Positions 1-10,932 of a DNA stretch of 64,000 bases are shown piece by piece (positions within the stretch are counted from its first letter, which is position 1; every line of letters begins with the position of its first letter). Made by a program: the position numbers and the translations under genes. Below the pieces are notes generated by a model, which was not told where the DNA came from, searched no databases, and saw nothing but the letters and a program-made list of their open reading frames with translations. This stretch comes from Beverwykella pulmonaria (Eukaryota; Ascomycota; Dothideomycetes; Pleosporales; Melanommataceae). The stretch spans positions 1,326,362 to 1,390,361 of the forward strand of contig BCHH01000008.1 of assembly GCA_001599595.1 (NCBI GenBank). The letters run 5' to 3'.

Positions 1-57
1 CTCTTCGACACTAACGACAGGCTCTTCGACACTATCGACAGGCTCTTCGATACTAGA
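1..57. repeat. 21-bp in-frame tandem repeat
   Basis: Two full 21-bp units (1-21 and 22-42) and part of a third (43-57) share the core CTCTTCGACACTA. The period equals seven codons, so copy-number change would keep the reading frame of the BTB-like protein. The array may continue to the left of the window. Confidence 0.8.
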
Positions 58-189
58 CTGAAAAGCGGGAACTAGCTCAGTATGTTCACCAACACCAGGA
101 TGATCCCAAACAGCAAAATAGACGAGTGGGTTCTTCAGGATGATGACGGTATCCGCATTGGGATCGACTTTGTGGATGATCCTAACCAT
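1..189 (-). CDS. BTB/POZ-like protein, N-terminal part, runs off the left edge
   Basis: An open frame begins at an ATG (complement of 187-189) and reads 63 codons to the window edge without a stop. The early part reads VDPNADTVIILKNP followed by FAVWD. This pattern resembles the start of fungal proteins that place such a segment ahead of a BTB/POZ domain, although the BTB domain itself would lie outside the window. The last visible residues form an acidic repeat, EEPV(D/V)SV, encoded by 21-bp direct repeats. The family call rests on the short N-terminal pattern only, and the rest of the gene is not visible. Confidence 0.55.
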   Translation of the reverse strand, partial: MVRIIHKVDPNADTVIILKNPLVYFAVWDHPGVGEHTELVPAFQSSIEEPVDSVEEPVVSVEE

Positions 190-1343
190 AGTGGTAGTGT
201 TTAGAAATTGAGGGAAGGGTAAAAAGGAAAATTCCAAGGGCAAAGCACCTAAACGGTGAGTTTCACTGAATGTGCGAGGCAGCAGACGGCAGTCTCCTGC
301 GCGACCCCGCATGCAGCACAGCTGGCCACGTATCACTAGCGAGGCTAGCCAGCGAGCATGTGCTGCTACATTATCTTGAACGGGGAGCTTTAGATATTCA
401 TAGCTTCTCATTCAGAGTATTCGATTATAATGGTCGTCTGAACCTAAATCTCATCATCAATGCATACAGAACGATTTCGTGATGGCGGCGTCCTCATTTG
501 TAGGGGTAATCATAACTCTTGTTTAAAGTAATGTTATTGAATTTATTGTTGAGAGTCGCAATAAGAGGGTATACGCCGTTCATGGTTTGGTTGAGATGCT
601 GGAAAGGTTCTTTCCGCTGTTGTAGCAATTGTTCACTATTTAACTTTACGTGATTTCATGCGAACAGATTAAAAGGTTGAATTACCTGCACCTGCTAGAA
701 CCAGTACTTTTAGCTGCATCTGCTTTTTATATAACATAGTTCGGAGGAGTTCATATTAATATATTATTGTAAGGGGAAACTGGCAGGAAGCAGAGTGAAT
801 ATATGATTCAGGGGTTAATAGGCATTATTCATAGACAGTGAGAAACAAGAAACGAACTCTTGAGAGTACTCAGGGGATTCGAAGAGAGAATATATGTAGT
901 GTGTCACGTGCTATGACAAGTAAGCACACGGCCAGATAGATCTCCGAGGGCCCGTTCGAGAAACAGCAGTGTCCCTCACAATTATTGGCTTTAGTAGTCA
1001 TATAGTATAAGTATGATTTTATATCTAGTATCAATAAAACTAGATTTAGCTAAAACACTTTGTCAGACGACGACTCTTGTCCATGGGGTATCCTCCCTTC
1101 CCACTTGAGATTGCACTCCTATGCCCACGGACTCTTCCGCTCACTCACTTTTGAATTTTCACTGGCTCACTATATGCTCGTAAGATCATGCAGTTATGAG
1201 TGTGGCTGGCTTATGTAGTAAAATGTCACAAAGAAAGCATGAATTTCTTCTCGTTGTTCTAGCTCGGTCAAGGTAGTTAGACCAAGCTCGAAAGTCAATG
1301 AACACATGTCGAGAACCGACAAACTCACTCAAATATCTGTAAT
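190..1343. other. Gene-free stretch, AT-rich
   Basis: This lies between the start of the BTB-like gene and the 3' end of the P450 gene. It holds the promoter of the BTB-like gene. Short open frames occur, the longest at 270-482, but none shows a recognisable family or a convincing splice structure. Confidence 0.5.
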
Positions 1344-3058
1344 TTACTCCCTAATAGACCTCAGCTTCACCATAAGTGGCCCCTTCTCCCAAAGTATATA
1401 AGTCTTCTGCTCCGGCCAACCCTCCGACTCCTCACACAGCTCCATGTCGAAATTCCAGACAATACTAGCAAGCACGAGACGCATCTCATGATTGGCAAGG
1501 CTGGCAGTTATTAGCCTCAATCATTTACACATGAGCAAATGAGAACTCACTTTTTACCTACACAGGCTCTCGGTCCGGCCGAGAAAGGCTGCACTACATC
1601 TTTATGGTCCGAAGCGTACTCTTCTTGGCCTTCAGGGAGCCAGCGTTCCGGAATGAAAGAGTCGGGGTTCTTGAAATTGAACTCAGAATGGTAGGCGGCG
1701 TACTGAACCATCTTCACCGTAGTCTGAAACCATGCGTTAGTTTACGTGTGAGAGGATGTAGCAGTGTTTGGCAACTCACACCTTCCGGAATCCACTTCCC
1801 TCGAACCACAGCTCCCCCCTTTGGCACCACTCTCGATAGGCCTGCTGGAACAGGAGGATAGATTCGCAGTCCTTCCTCGATGCAAGCAGCCATGTAATGC
1901 AATTGCGACAGGGCCGTCATTGTCATTTCCTCAGGACTCGAGAACGCACTTCGAATTTCCTTCTGCAGTCTTTCTAGTTGCTGAGGATTTTTCAAAAGAT
2001 AATATGTGAGCCCACTTAGCAGCGTTGCCGTTGTCTAGAATCCTCAGCGAAAGCATTTCAAATTTGCGTTTGGATGACTAACCTCAGTGCCCGCCAACAT
2101 AAAAAGTCCCGAATTGCTGTACATCTCTTTCTGCGTAAGCCCCTTCTCTCTATTCTCCTCACTCTCGCTATGCCGCAAAATGTAAGTCCAGATATCTGGC
2201 CGATCTGTCTTCAGCGCCAGTCTCTTGTCGACGCGGTCGATAGCATGCTGCATGTGCAACTTTCGTTTCGCAACCGTGCTCTTCGGAGCTATCAAAAAGA
2301 ATAGATTCTCCAACCCAGGCCAGTGACGAATGCACTCTCCCAGCTGCCCGAGCTTCATGTTAGAGAAGATCGATCGCACCCAAGGCGTATATGTCGATTC
2401 CTCCAGAAGTTTCAGCGGCTCGCCGAAGGTTAGATCTGCCATGATATCAAATGTTGTGAAGTTTAGCCAGTCCACCATGTTGACCTTTCCATTTGTATCT
2501 GCCTTAATAACTTCTTTCAATCTTCTTACCAACAGCTCGACGTAATATTTCAGCAGCCCTTGCTGCTCGTGGAGTGCCTTGTCGCTAAAGGCGTGCGAAA
2601 CCAACTTCCGCTGCCGGGCATGGTTCACATCATTCGCTCTTATTAAGCCTGGCTCTTCCATGCCACCGAAAAGGTCTGCGCCGTAGAGTTTGTAGTCTTT
2701 TTGAAACATTGATGTGGTTTTGTGTCCGTACACCTCGTTCCACACTTGAGGTTCGATGTAGGAGAGTTCGTCAGGAGCATGGCGCACCACCGGTCCGTAT
2801 TTCTTGTGCAGGTCGTGCAGAAACATGTGTACATTTCCGTCGAAGCTTGCTTTGAGGACGGGGAGAACTGAAGCGTGGCAGATGAAAGGGCCAGGAAAGG
2901 AGCGCAGGGGATGAAGGTAGACATTGTAGAATAATTTCAGAAAAGTGTATGTGAGCTTAGAGAATTAGCTGTATACTTTAGAAGAATGCGAAGGGTCATA
3001 CGAGAAGTGTGGGGAAAAGAAGCACTATCTCGAGTGGAGAGTCTGTGAGGAGTGGCAT
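1344..3058 (-). CDS. Cytochrome P450 monooxygenase (isotrichodermin C-15 hydroxylase-like)
   Basis: Five exons on the minus strand (3058-3002, 2955-2083, 2034-1780, 1723-1551, 1500-1344) join in phase to a 504-residue protein, a normal length for a fungal microsomal P450. Visible hallmarks are an N-terminal hydrophobic anchor, the PGP hinge after VYLHPLRSF, the I-helix AGTETT (about residues 307-312), the K-helix EGLR (364-367), PERW (420-423) and the haem loop FSAGPRACVG with Cys449 as ligand. The segment YGPVVRHAPDELSYI is typical of CYP58/CYP65-like enzymes that oxidise terpenes and other secondary metabolites. It should act at the ER with an NADPH-P450 reductase. The substrate cannot be read from the sequence. 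All key residues are intact. The next gene upstream, an FAD oxidoreductase, is co-oriented, which makes a shared pathway plausible. Confidence 0.93.
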
Positions 3059-3825
3059 GTTGAGAATTTGCAAGATGAGTCGGATGAGGAACCACTAGGA
3101 GATGTTAAGCGACGAGGGGATGAAAGCGGGGATGTGGGCATCGACTTAATATATTTATGAATAGTAACTTCAAGTACCAGGTATGAACGGTCCGTGACAT
3201 CCATACCATTCCTTTCCGCATACCGATACGATCGCACCCCATTCCCGTTATGGCTTTCACCGCCGGGTTGGTCAGGCTGTATTGCATACTGTGAGCCCCC
3301 CGCGAACTGTATGCGGCAGTTCCGGATTGCTGCTGTACTCTATAAATTGGATAGGTGGCGCCATTCTACCTTGGGTCCTAGTGTAACCGTTCGGTTGTAG
3401 TTAGCGTGGCATTAGTATAGTCAGCCTGCATATATTCTCCGAGGGTACAGTATGCGGAAGCTCGGACGGTCGGAAACGTTAACAACCGACTGCACTGTGA
3501 ATCTAACCCTTACATGGAAACTAGGATGCGGGAAAGATGCGAGCCACACCTTACGGCAAGCGTGTTCATCTTGTAGAATGTGATATGAATATAGGGCTTC
3601 GGCCGAAGAGGCCTCGGCCGAGGTATCACCCGTAGTCACTTGCCTTGAAACTTGACATGGGAATAATGTTCGCAAAGTGCTAAAGGAGTTTTGAGAAAGA
3701 GGAGATGGGATTGGAAACCTATATGTGGTTCCAGAAAGTCATTAGAACAGGAAATTTGAGTAGAAAGAAGCGTCTACTGCTGCGAGATTTTGCCGTGCAA
3801 CTGTAAATTCACAGTATCTGTTCTC
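3059..3825. other. P450 promoter region, no gene
   Basis: This is the intergenic interval between the 3' end of the FAD oxidoreductase gene and the start of the P450 gene, both on the minus strand. I see no coding exon. It contains the paired palindromes listed at 3597-3623. Confidence 0.6.
3597..3623. promoter_or_regulatory. Two 12-bp palindromes with TCGGCCGA cores
   Basis: CTTCGGCCGAAG (3597-3608) and CCTCGGCCGAGG (3612-3623) are both perfect palindromes and lie three bases apart. Inverted CGG triplets are the known half-sites of fungal Zn(II)2Cys6 regulators. They sit about 540 bp upstream of the P450 start, so they are candidate sites for a pathway regulator. Function is inferred from the motif alone. 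Confidence 0.45.
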
Positions 3826-6413
3826 TCACTCAAAAACCAGCTTATCCCAAAGCTCGTTCGAGTATCTCTTCTTCAACTGCTCCAGAGTCCAGCCGTGTTT
3901 CTTTCCAATGTCTTCCAACGCGGCCTTAAACTTGGGAATCTGGTCTTTGTAGGCCACCTCCTTCAAGTACTTCCTCGCTTCTTGACCCTTGAAAGTGAAG
4001 CTTTCCCACTCCTTTGCCCAGTGAGGCCTCACATTCCCACCATAGCCCATCCATAGATCGACGACCTTTTGCGCGAACGCATGCCACTCATCGTCAGTGA
4101 CAGCGTCTGGGAGAGTCAAGACCTCGATAGAAGCTGTGCCGAGATCGTTGCCGTTCTGAGGAGCCATAAGAATATCGCTGCCGCCCATGATACGCAATTC
4201 CAAGGCAATGCGCATGGCGGATGAAGGATCATTTCCTGTCTCAGCATCTTGGTAGACCAATTTGATGACGTCCCACCAGGCACGCTGGACAATGCTGAAG
4301 TCTGGCTTCGATGGATCATCTTTTTTAGGCGGAAGTGGGATTTGGAGTTCAATATCCCGGACTCTCATGTTCTGGACTCCGCGACGGAAATGCAGCGCGT
4401 CCGGGAGTAGAGTCTTGTAAGTTGGGGTTCTGCTTTCGCCTAGAGTCGGTGGTAGAGCTGCCATGCCGAGAGATGCGATCAGTTGAGCTTGCCTAGAAGC
4501 TATCAGAAAATGAAACAGTAATTGGAGGCAGGTCGTAGCTTACCAGTATCCAGGGATGGCATTGAAGAAGCGAACGGATGTTATGACCCCTCCCAGCCAG
4601 CCTTGCACCCACTGGAGAAAGACGTTTCCATCGTCGGGATAATTGACTGCTCCTGCAGAGTCTGAAGTGGTGTTGAATGTATTTGTCCACACCTTCTTCT
4701 GATAAGTAAACCTACAGTAACAGACCCAGTCAGCATGGTTTCAACGTGTTTGGTCATACTGTATGGTTGGGTTGCGAGCTCGGCGTAACGTCTTCACAAA
4801 CATGATCGTATATCTGCAGGCGCCCGCAGAGGGTATCGTTTCCGATATCCTAACAGGAAATTTGCTTACCAAAACCATCTGCAGTGTGTCAGCAGATTGG
4901 AATTGTATCTATTGTAGTGGTGACACTTACTCGCTGTAATAATCATTGGCTGCACGACGTTCAAATTCCGCGGTAGCATTGGCGATCTGCTCAGATGCAT
5001 CCGGTGAGTTGTACCAGTCGCTCCTTAGGGCCACAGGAATCTCATCCTTGGAGAGAGGTGGAATTCCCAATCCGACATCCTCTTTCAGTGGTTGCTATCG
5101 AAAGTTAACCTATGAGTTGCAAGAGTCGCGAGGCTTAGTGTAGAGGAGGTTTTACCATCACAGCGTACGTCATAGCGTCTAGTTCAAAGGTGATGTGTGT
5201 GATGACACCAAGTAGACCAAACGCTCCAGCAGCAGCTTTCAGGAGAATTGGGTCATCCACCATCTGAAGCTTGCCATTGCAGTCGACATATTCCACGCGG
5301 CGGACATAGTCCGAAAGAGTTTTGTGGGAGATACCAGCTCCGTGGCAGATGGGTCCGTTCACACCTCCGATCGTGACCTAGAAAAATCAGTACCCTCCTT
5401 ATGCAGTTCACCCCGCGCACTAACCTCAACCAAGATGACATCGGCCGGAAGCGCCCATGCCTTTCCTGCGACCGACCAACGTCTGAATTCCTCGTTCGTG
5501 GTAGCAACTCCGACGCGACATAGCCTTTTTTTGCCAGGTACGGTTTCTTCTTGCAGCTCGATAGTTTTGAGCTCTGGTACCGTCGCTGGATTGTATCCTC
5601 CGGCTATGAGTGACGTAGGGTCCGGTAGCGTGGTCACCGTGTCGAGGTTGACAAATGAGATGAATATCTCACTGTCCTGAGAGAAGATGGGCGACCAACT
5701 GTGTCGATAGCCCGCACACCTCACGCGGTAGTTGTTTTTCAGGGCAAACTGAACAATGCTCTGCACGCCTTTGACGGTGTTGGGCAGGAATGTGAATTTG
5801 GGTGAGTTCTTCACAGTCTGACCCCAGTTCTCGAACGGAATTTCACTGTAACACTGTTCCATGGTTAGAAGATATACTCGCTGCGTCCATAGGAAGAACA
5901 TACCTCAATAATATCAGTATCATGCGCATCTTGGTAGAGCACAGGAAGGTTCTTCACGTATTTATGGTGCGGGTGGAAGATATCCTGGATAGCTTCCTCT
6001 AACTTCAGTTCACCAAGGACAAGTTTTTTCAGTTCATTCAACAGAGAAAAATGATGTACTACGGGAGGGCTCTTATGAGAGACCAGGTGGAACCCCGTGT
6101 CACCCACAATCTCTTTGGTGTGCTTTCCCTCGATGAAATCATTGATTTGGTTCTTCAATTCTGGACTCTGAATCTTGGAAAACGCCTCTTTGTAGGCCAA
6201 GGTATGTCGAAACGTCTTGAGGAAGCCTCGAATTTGGGTTTCGGGGTTGAATGTCTCGGCGATGATAGGCTTCAACACCTCCTCCTTCAGAGCCTCGTAG
6301 TCCACCTCGTCAAATTTCCGAGAGTACTCGTCCACATGATCTAGGATTTCTTCGAGAATGTGGGTCCGTTCGAGAACGCGTCCATTGAGCGAAGACTTTG
6401 CGAGTGATCCCAT
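3826..6413 (-). CDS. FAD-linked oxidoreductase, PCMH/VAO family (cholesterol oxidase/ALO-like)
   Basis: Seven exons (6413-5904, 5853-5425, 5377-5156, 5094-4931, 4878-4870, 4711-4544, 4492-3826) join to 722 residues. Residues 1-170 form a helical N-terminal extension. The PCMH-type FAD domain follows, with AGYRHSWSP; His221 is the likely covalent flavin site by analogy with aldonolactone oxidases. VTIGGVNGP and HGAGISH follow, then a substrate domain with QWVQGWLGG. Members oxidise alcohols, sugars or sterols with O2. An upstream in-frame ATG at 6473 is possible, but MGSLAKS at 6413 looks the better start. The fifth exon is only 9 nt long. The gene is co-oriented with the P450 and divergent from the arylsulfotransferase-like gene. 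The substrate is unknown. Confidence 0.88.
4870..4878 (-). other. 9-nt microexon of the FAD oxidoreductase gene
   Basis: Between a 52-nt intron (4879-4930) and a 158-nt intron (4712-4869) lie nine bases flanked by a CAG acceptor and a GTAAGC donor. Including them gives E-W-F-W-F-T-Y. Skipping them keeps the frame but removes three residues. Confidence 0.6.
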
Positions 6414-8163
6414 TTGGGCGAGACGAATTTGATTTGCGTATAGAACAGTAGAATATAGAGCGAGATAATACAAAAGGGATGCGGGTTGGCCTAGAGCTAA
6501 GTACGACGATGAGCGAGGGAAGGCGGATTGTCATTGGGAGCAGTGCTTTTGTAGTGGAATGTAAATGCTCTACGATCGATTCGAGTCGTCTAAATTAGCG
6601 GACCGTGATTGACTTTCTAGGCAGCTGAGACTTGACCGCCTATCTTCTTATTGTGAAAGCCACAGCTGGTGTAAGACGGGAGTCCTGATCAGGTGGCCCA
6701 TAGAGACAATAACAAAAGTTTTCCTTAGAAGGTATAGAGCTTGTACTTCCATCAAAACTGTTAGGGGCAAGTTTGCTGGCCCATTTGGGTCATGGCAGCA
6801 TTTTATGGCATAGTTGGAAGATGTATAGTCTCCTCTTGATGGCAGGAGGAAGACGTTGCCAGTGGAGTAGAGTCACATAAACGAGCCAATGGAGAGGAGG
6901 ACGCTGTGCTGAAAAGGCAAAAGGCAAACTCCTTGCATGGCCATCAGTTCAGCTGACGGGATGTCAGCAACCCATGGATGTTCACACCCTCTGTGCGTGA
7001 GCAAATCAGCCATATTTTCATCTTGAGGGGCATTCGCTGGCCCTGAGTTGCTGTGGCGTCTTCAGCTCGCGTTCCACGTGAAGTTTATTCAACTCTTCAA
7101 AGCTAAACAAGGGTTTCGAGACCTCGCGGGCGGGATCAGGTGGATCGCCAGGCTGGAGGAGGCGAAGGTTCATGATAGACAGCTGATGTGGCTATAGAGT
7201 AAGCTCGCCATGTAAAGACGTGGTGGCATTGAAAGCCTCTCGAAAGTAATGCTGTCCGATGAGGAAAATATATGAGACGACGCAGGGAGTTGCGAGACAC
7301 AGGACGTAGCGACCGCCAAGCTAGCCAAGATGCTAAGTTTTGGCTACTTCCTTCCCCGGTCCTGTCTGCATCTTCGCACATCTCACCACACCTTCCTCTT
7401 GCCATGCGTCAGCTCGAATCAATTTTACAGCCTCAGCCATTGCACATTGCGTACCGGCGTCTCGCTCACCAATTCATCTTCGTGGTTGTCTATGGCGCCC
7501 ATGAAGCCAATCTTCTAATAGCCCCCACTTTTCGTGCCGCGCAATCAGCTGCCCACCAGCCTCGTCATGCATCGCTCCACAGGAAGCTAGAGAAGGGACA
7601 TAGGCTAACTAATCAGATAAAGCACTAACACGTTTCATAGAACTGGGATCGTTTCTCACAGATGAGGACGTTGAAGAAGGGCCGATGACCAATCCATTGG
7701 CTACCAAAAACTACGGATCTGGCCCGAAGCCCTCCTCTAAGAATCTCTTGTTTGCACCCGAAGTTGGTCGAGGTATCACAATTGACAGCTGTAACAGACG
7801 CGTCACATCTTCGAATAACAAGTGGCTCTCGGAATAGCATGTACGACCTTTTGTACGTTCACTAGCGAGGCAAGATTCAGCACGGACCCGCTGCTTGATG
7901 CTCCGTTGGTCACTTATCCGCAACGGTGACGACGCGCGATACTTACGATCCTTCATACCGCGATGGAGAATGGGAGATCCGCGCTTTTTCTGACGCGGCA
8001 GATATGGTGGGGAGATATGTCAACTCAGAAATCCGATGGTGATATTTGTACTGCGTTGCGCCCACGGTTTAATTAGTATTTATTGACCTCAATTTCTTCC
8101 TCTCAGTCTTCCACCGTCAGTACAGTCGCACATATCAATGCCACTGCTACCGCTCTTTCAACT
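6414..8163. other. Divergent promoter region, no recognisable gene
   Basis: This 1.75-kb interval separates the minus-strand FAD oxidoreductase from the plus-strand arylsulfotransferase-like gene and must carry both promoters. Open frames around 7136-7956 on both strands show no family signature and no consistent splicing. Confidence 0.5.
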
Positions 8164-10038
8164 ATGTTTTTCAAATTTCTTCTCCTTCCAAAGTCTCTCT
8201 TTCTCTGCATCGTTTTCCAGAAATTCGGCCGCGTCCTGGGTGATTCTCCTCCATTTACAGACGACCCCCAATTCGAAGCTGGCGAATATGGCGCATATCC
8301 TATGCAAAGATTCCACTCATCTAGACTCGTAGCGCCGCAGCTCAACCTACTCAGCACTCACCCGAGCTGCGATGACGGCTCATACACATTCTTTAACCCG
8401 AGGGGCAACGCAGTGCCTGAAGAAGCGCGGGGTCCTATGATTCTAGACTCTCAGGGAAATGTGATATGGGCCGTAACTGGATACGATCAGACATACAATC
8501 TGATGGCCCAAGAATACCGGGGCAAACAGTACTTGACCTTTTGGTCTGGAAATGATGCTATTGGAGGGCATGGTAATGGTGTGTACATTATGGTAAGACA
8601 TTCGAATGATGGTCCTATGTGATTGTTCAATCTTTAAAAACGATGCAGCTGGACTCGTCGTACAAAGAAGTCGCCCGAATCAAAGCTGCGAACGGATTAG
8701 AAGCAGACTTGCACGAGTTTCGGTTTACCGATGCCGGGACTGCCCTTATAACCATCTACGACATACAGCACGCTGATCTCACGAAGCTTGGCGGAAATCC
8801 AGATGGATATATCTGGGACAGCGTCTTTCAAGAAATAGACATCGAAACCGGGAAGCTCATTTTTCAATGGCGCGCATCCGATCACTTCGATGTCACCGAC
8901 TCCTATCGCGGCCGAGGGAACCAAGGTGGGAGGAGAGGCGACCCTTGGGACTTCTTCCACATAAATAGCGTCGAGAAAGACCCTCTGGGCAACTACCTCA
9001 TATCGTCACGATACACAAGCACTGTGAGCTATATCAACGGCGAGAGTGGAGAGATCATTTGGGTGTTGGGTGGCCGTCGCAATAACTTCACTGACCTTTC
9101 AGATGGCAGGGCTACCGACTTCAGATACCAGCACGACGCCCGATGGCACAACAATTATACAACAATTAGTCTATTCAACAACGGCGCACAAGCGCCTAAT
9201 AACGCGGAGAACGCACAATTCAGTCGCGCCATGAAGATTACCATCGATACCAGCAACAGCACTGATATGACGGCGATGCTTGAAACACAATACATCAACA
9301 CCCTTCAGATATCCAGCTCCTCGCAAGGAAACATGCAAGTCCTACCCAACGGAAACACTCTAGTCGGCTATGGTTACAACGCCGCCTTCACAGAATTTGC
9401 TTCCAATGGTGTAGCACTTTGTGAAACGCATTTCGGAGCCACCAGCCGCTTCCACACCGGCGACGTCCAGAGCTACCGCGTGATGAAGTTCAATTGGACG
9501 GGCATACCTAGCACCGACCCTGAGGTCGCTGTTGTGGAAGGATCGCTGTATGTGAGCTGGAACGGCGCCACCGAGGTACGCAAATGGGTTTTGGAAACGG
9601 GTGATAAGAGTTCTTCAAGCGATCGCAAGGAAGTAGGATGGCAAGTGGCCTCAAAGACGAAGAAGAACGGCTTTGAGACGAAAATCGAGATTCCAGGTAA
9701 TCATGGGGAGTACATTCGGGTTGTGGGGGTTGATGGGAATGAAAAACTGCTGGGGGTTACGAAGATCATTCAGCTTGAAAAGGTATAAGCTTAACCTACC
9801 CATATCCTACTTTCGCAAACGCGTGCTAACATAATGTGTCTAGTCATTGTCTACGACGGCGACTATTGAGTCCAGCTGGCAGGAAGCGAGGGGTTCAAGC
9901 GCATTACGCTTCTTGGGCTTTTGTGCTGCGATGACGTGCTTCGGGATCACGTTCTCATGGCTTGTAGATTTGGCTAGGAGGTGGTGGAGAGAGAGCAAGT
10001 ACGAACAGTATGCGAAAGTGCCGATGGAGGATGTGTAG
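8164..10038 (+). CDS. Arylsulfotransferase-like (ASST family) membrane-anchored protein
   Basis: Three exons (8164-8592, 8649-9782, 9844-10038) give 585 residues. The ATG at 8164 opens a hydrophobic signal-like segment, MFFKFLLLPKSLFLCIVF. The body matches the fungal ASST-type beta-propeller family, with ADLHEFRFTDAGTALITIYD, DPWDFFHINSVEKDPLGNYLISS-like blade repeats, and NGNTLVGYG. Near the C-terminus a hydrophobic segment (LRFLGFCAAMTCFGITFSWL) precedes a basic tail, which suggests a type I membrane topology with the propeller outside the cytosol. Bacterial relatives move sulfate between phenols, but the fungal activity is not established. The first intron uses GTAAGA; the second has a TGCTAACA branch site. 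Confidence 0.85.
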
Positions 10039-10461
10039 ATTACCGTAGAATAATTTCATTGAGTTAATTACGAGGAACGAAGAACGAAAGATGTACGGAG
10101 ATACCGGATATTGCTTAGTCAGTTGAAGGTGAGACTTTAAGTGTTAGAAGGAGTAGCTAGGGGCGCACGTGATTGCCTGAAAGTCAACCTTTGAACCGTC
10201 GGAACCCACACATCCGGACGACATCCTCCTGATACACACGTAACCCCTTCACATCTCACACTCAACACGACTCAAAGCTATTTCTCCCTGCTTTCGTCGA
10301 CACGAATATAGGTCATTTGCTTATCTCTTGATTCTCACTGCTAGCTACCACAGCCTTGTCTCGCACAAGAGGGTTCCCTTTACTGCCAGCGTCTCGCAAA
10401 CTGAACCTGCACAGAGCTAGTTTGGCTGTGTCCATTCACGTTCACGTTCAGCCTTGGTACC
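10039..10461. other. Gene-free stretch with a leader-like pyrimidine-rich region
   Basis: This follows the arylsulfotransferase-like gene. From about 10200 the plus strand becomes C/T-rich, like a fungal 5' leader, and leads directly to the orphan start codon at 10462. Confidence 0.4.
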
Positions 10462-10542
10462 ATGGCAGCGGAGCCGAATTCGATGTCGATCTCCCTGAAG
10501 ATCAATAAAATCGACCCTTGGTCAGCCAAGAGGGAGGTATAA
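10462..10542 (+). pseudogene. Orphan 5' end of a gene (26 codons)
   Basis: An ATG in a strong context (ACCATGGCA) follows a leader-like pyrimidine-rich stretch and opens 26 codons beginning MAAEPNSMSISLKINK, then a stop. A GTATAA at 10537 could be a splice donor, but I find no matching downstream exon before the PTH11-like gene. It may be the remaining head of a lost gene. I do not recognise the family. Confidence 0.3.
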
Positions 10543-10932
10543 ATTTCGAAACCTGATGAATCTGATGGGAAGAGTGACTTTTCGAAATGACGCGTCCAAA
10601 TCTACAACCTGTTAAATGGCGGCCTGATAAATCGGGATGCACAGTTCTGGATTCATCCATGAGATAATGGAGCCACAAAACGCCACGAACACCAAATCCG
10701 GTGGTTGATATATGCATTAACAGACAATACACCAATGAGAAACAACCGGTGCCGACCCTGTCCCACGCCCAACAGTATCACACCTTGCCCTCGCATATCT
10801 TCTCGTACTATTACTTCGAGGTCAAAACTTCTTCTTATGCAGATTGTCTCGCATGATCACTTTCGATGCAAATTCTTTCAATCCGCCTGAAAGGCCCTAC
10901 ACACAACTCGGCCAGCTGTCCTGGGCGTCGAG
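10543..10932. other. Gene-free stretch before the PTH11-like gene
   Basis: I see no coding exon here. It holds the promoter of the receptor gene that starts at 10933. Confidence 0.5.

Noticed and set aside
494..719. Short minus-strand frame that begins MQLKVLVLAGAG, like an NAD-binding protein start
   Set aside because: The downstream open segment is in an incompatible frame with any GT..AG pair I could find, and only about 60 codons are available.
1344..10038. A complete secondary-metabolite gene cluster
   Set aside because: Only tailoring-type enzymes are present; no polyketide, peptide or terpene synthase is visible, so the cluster claim is not supported.
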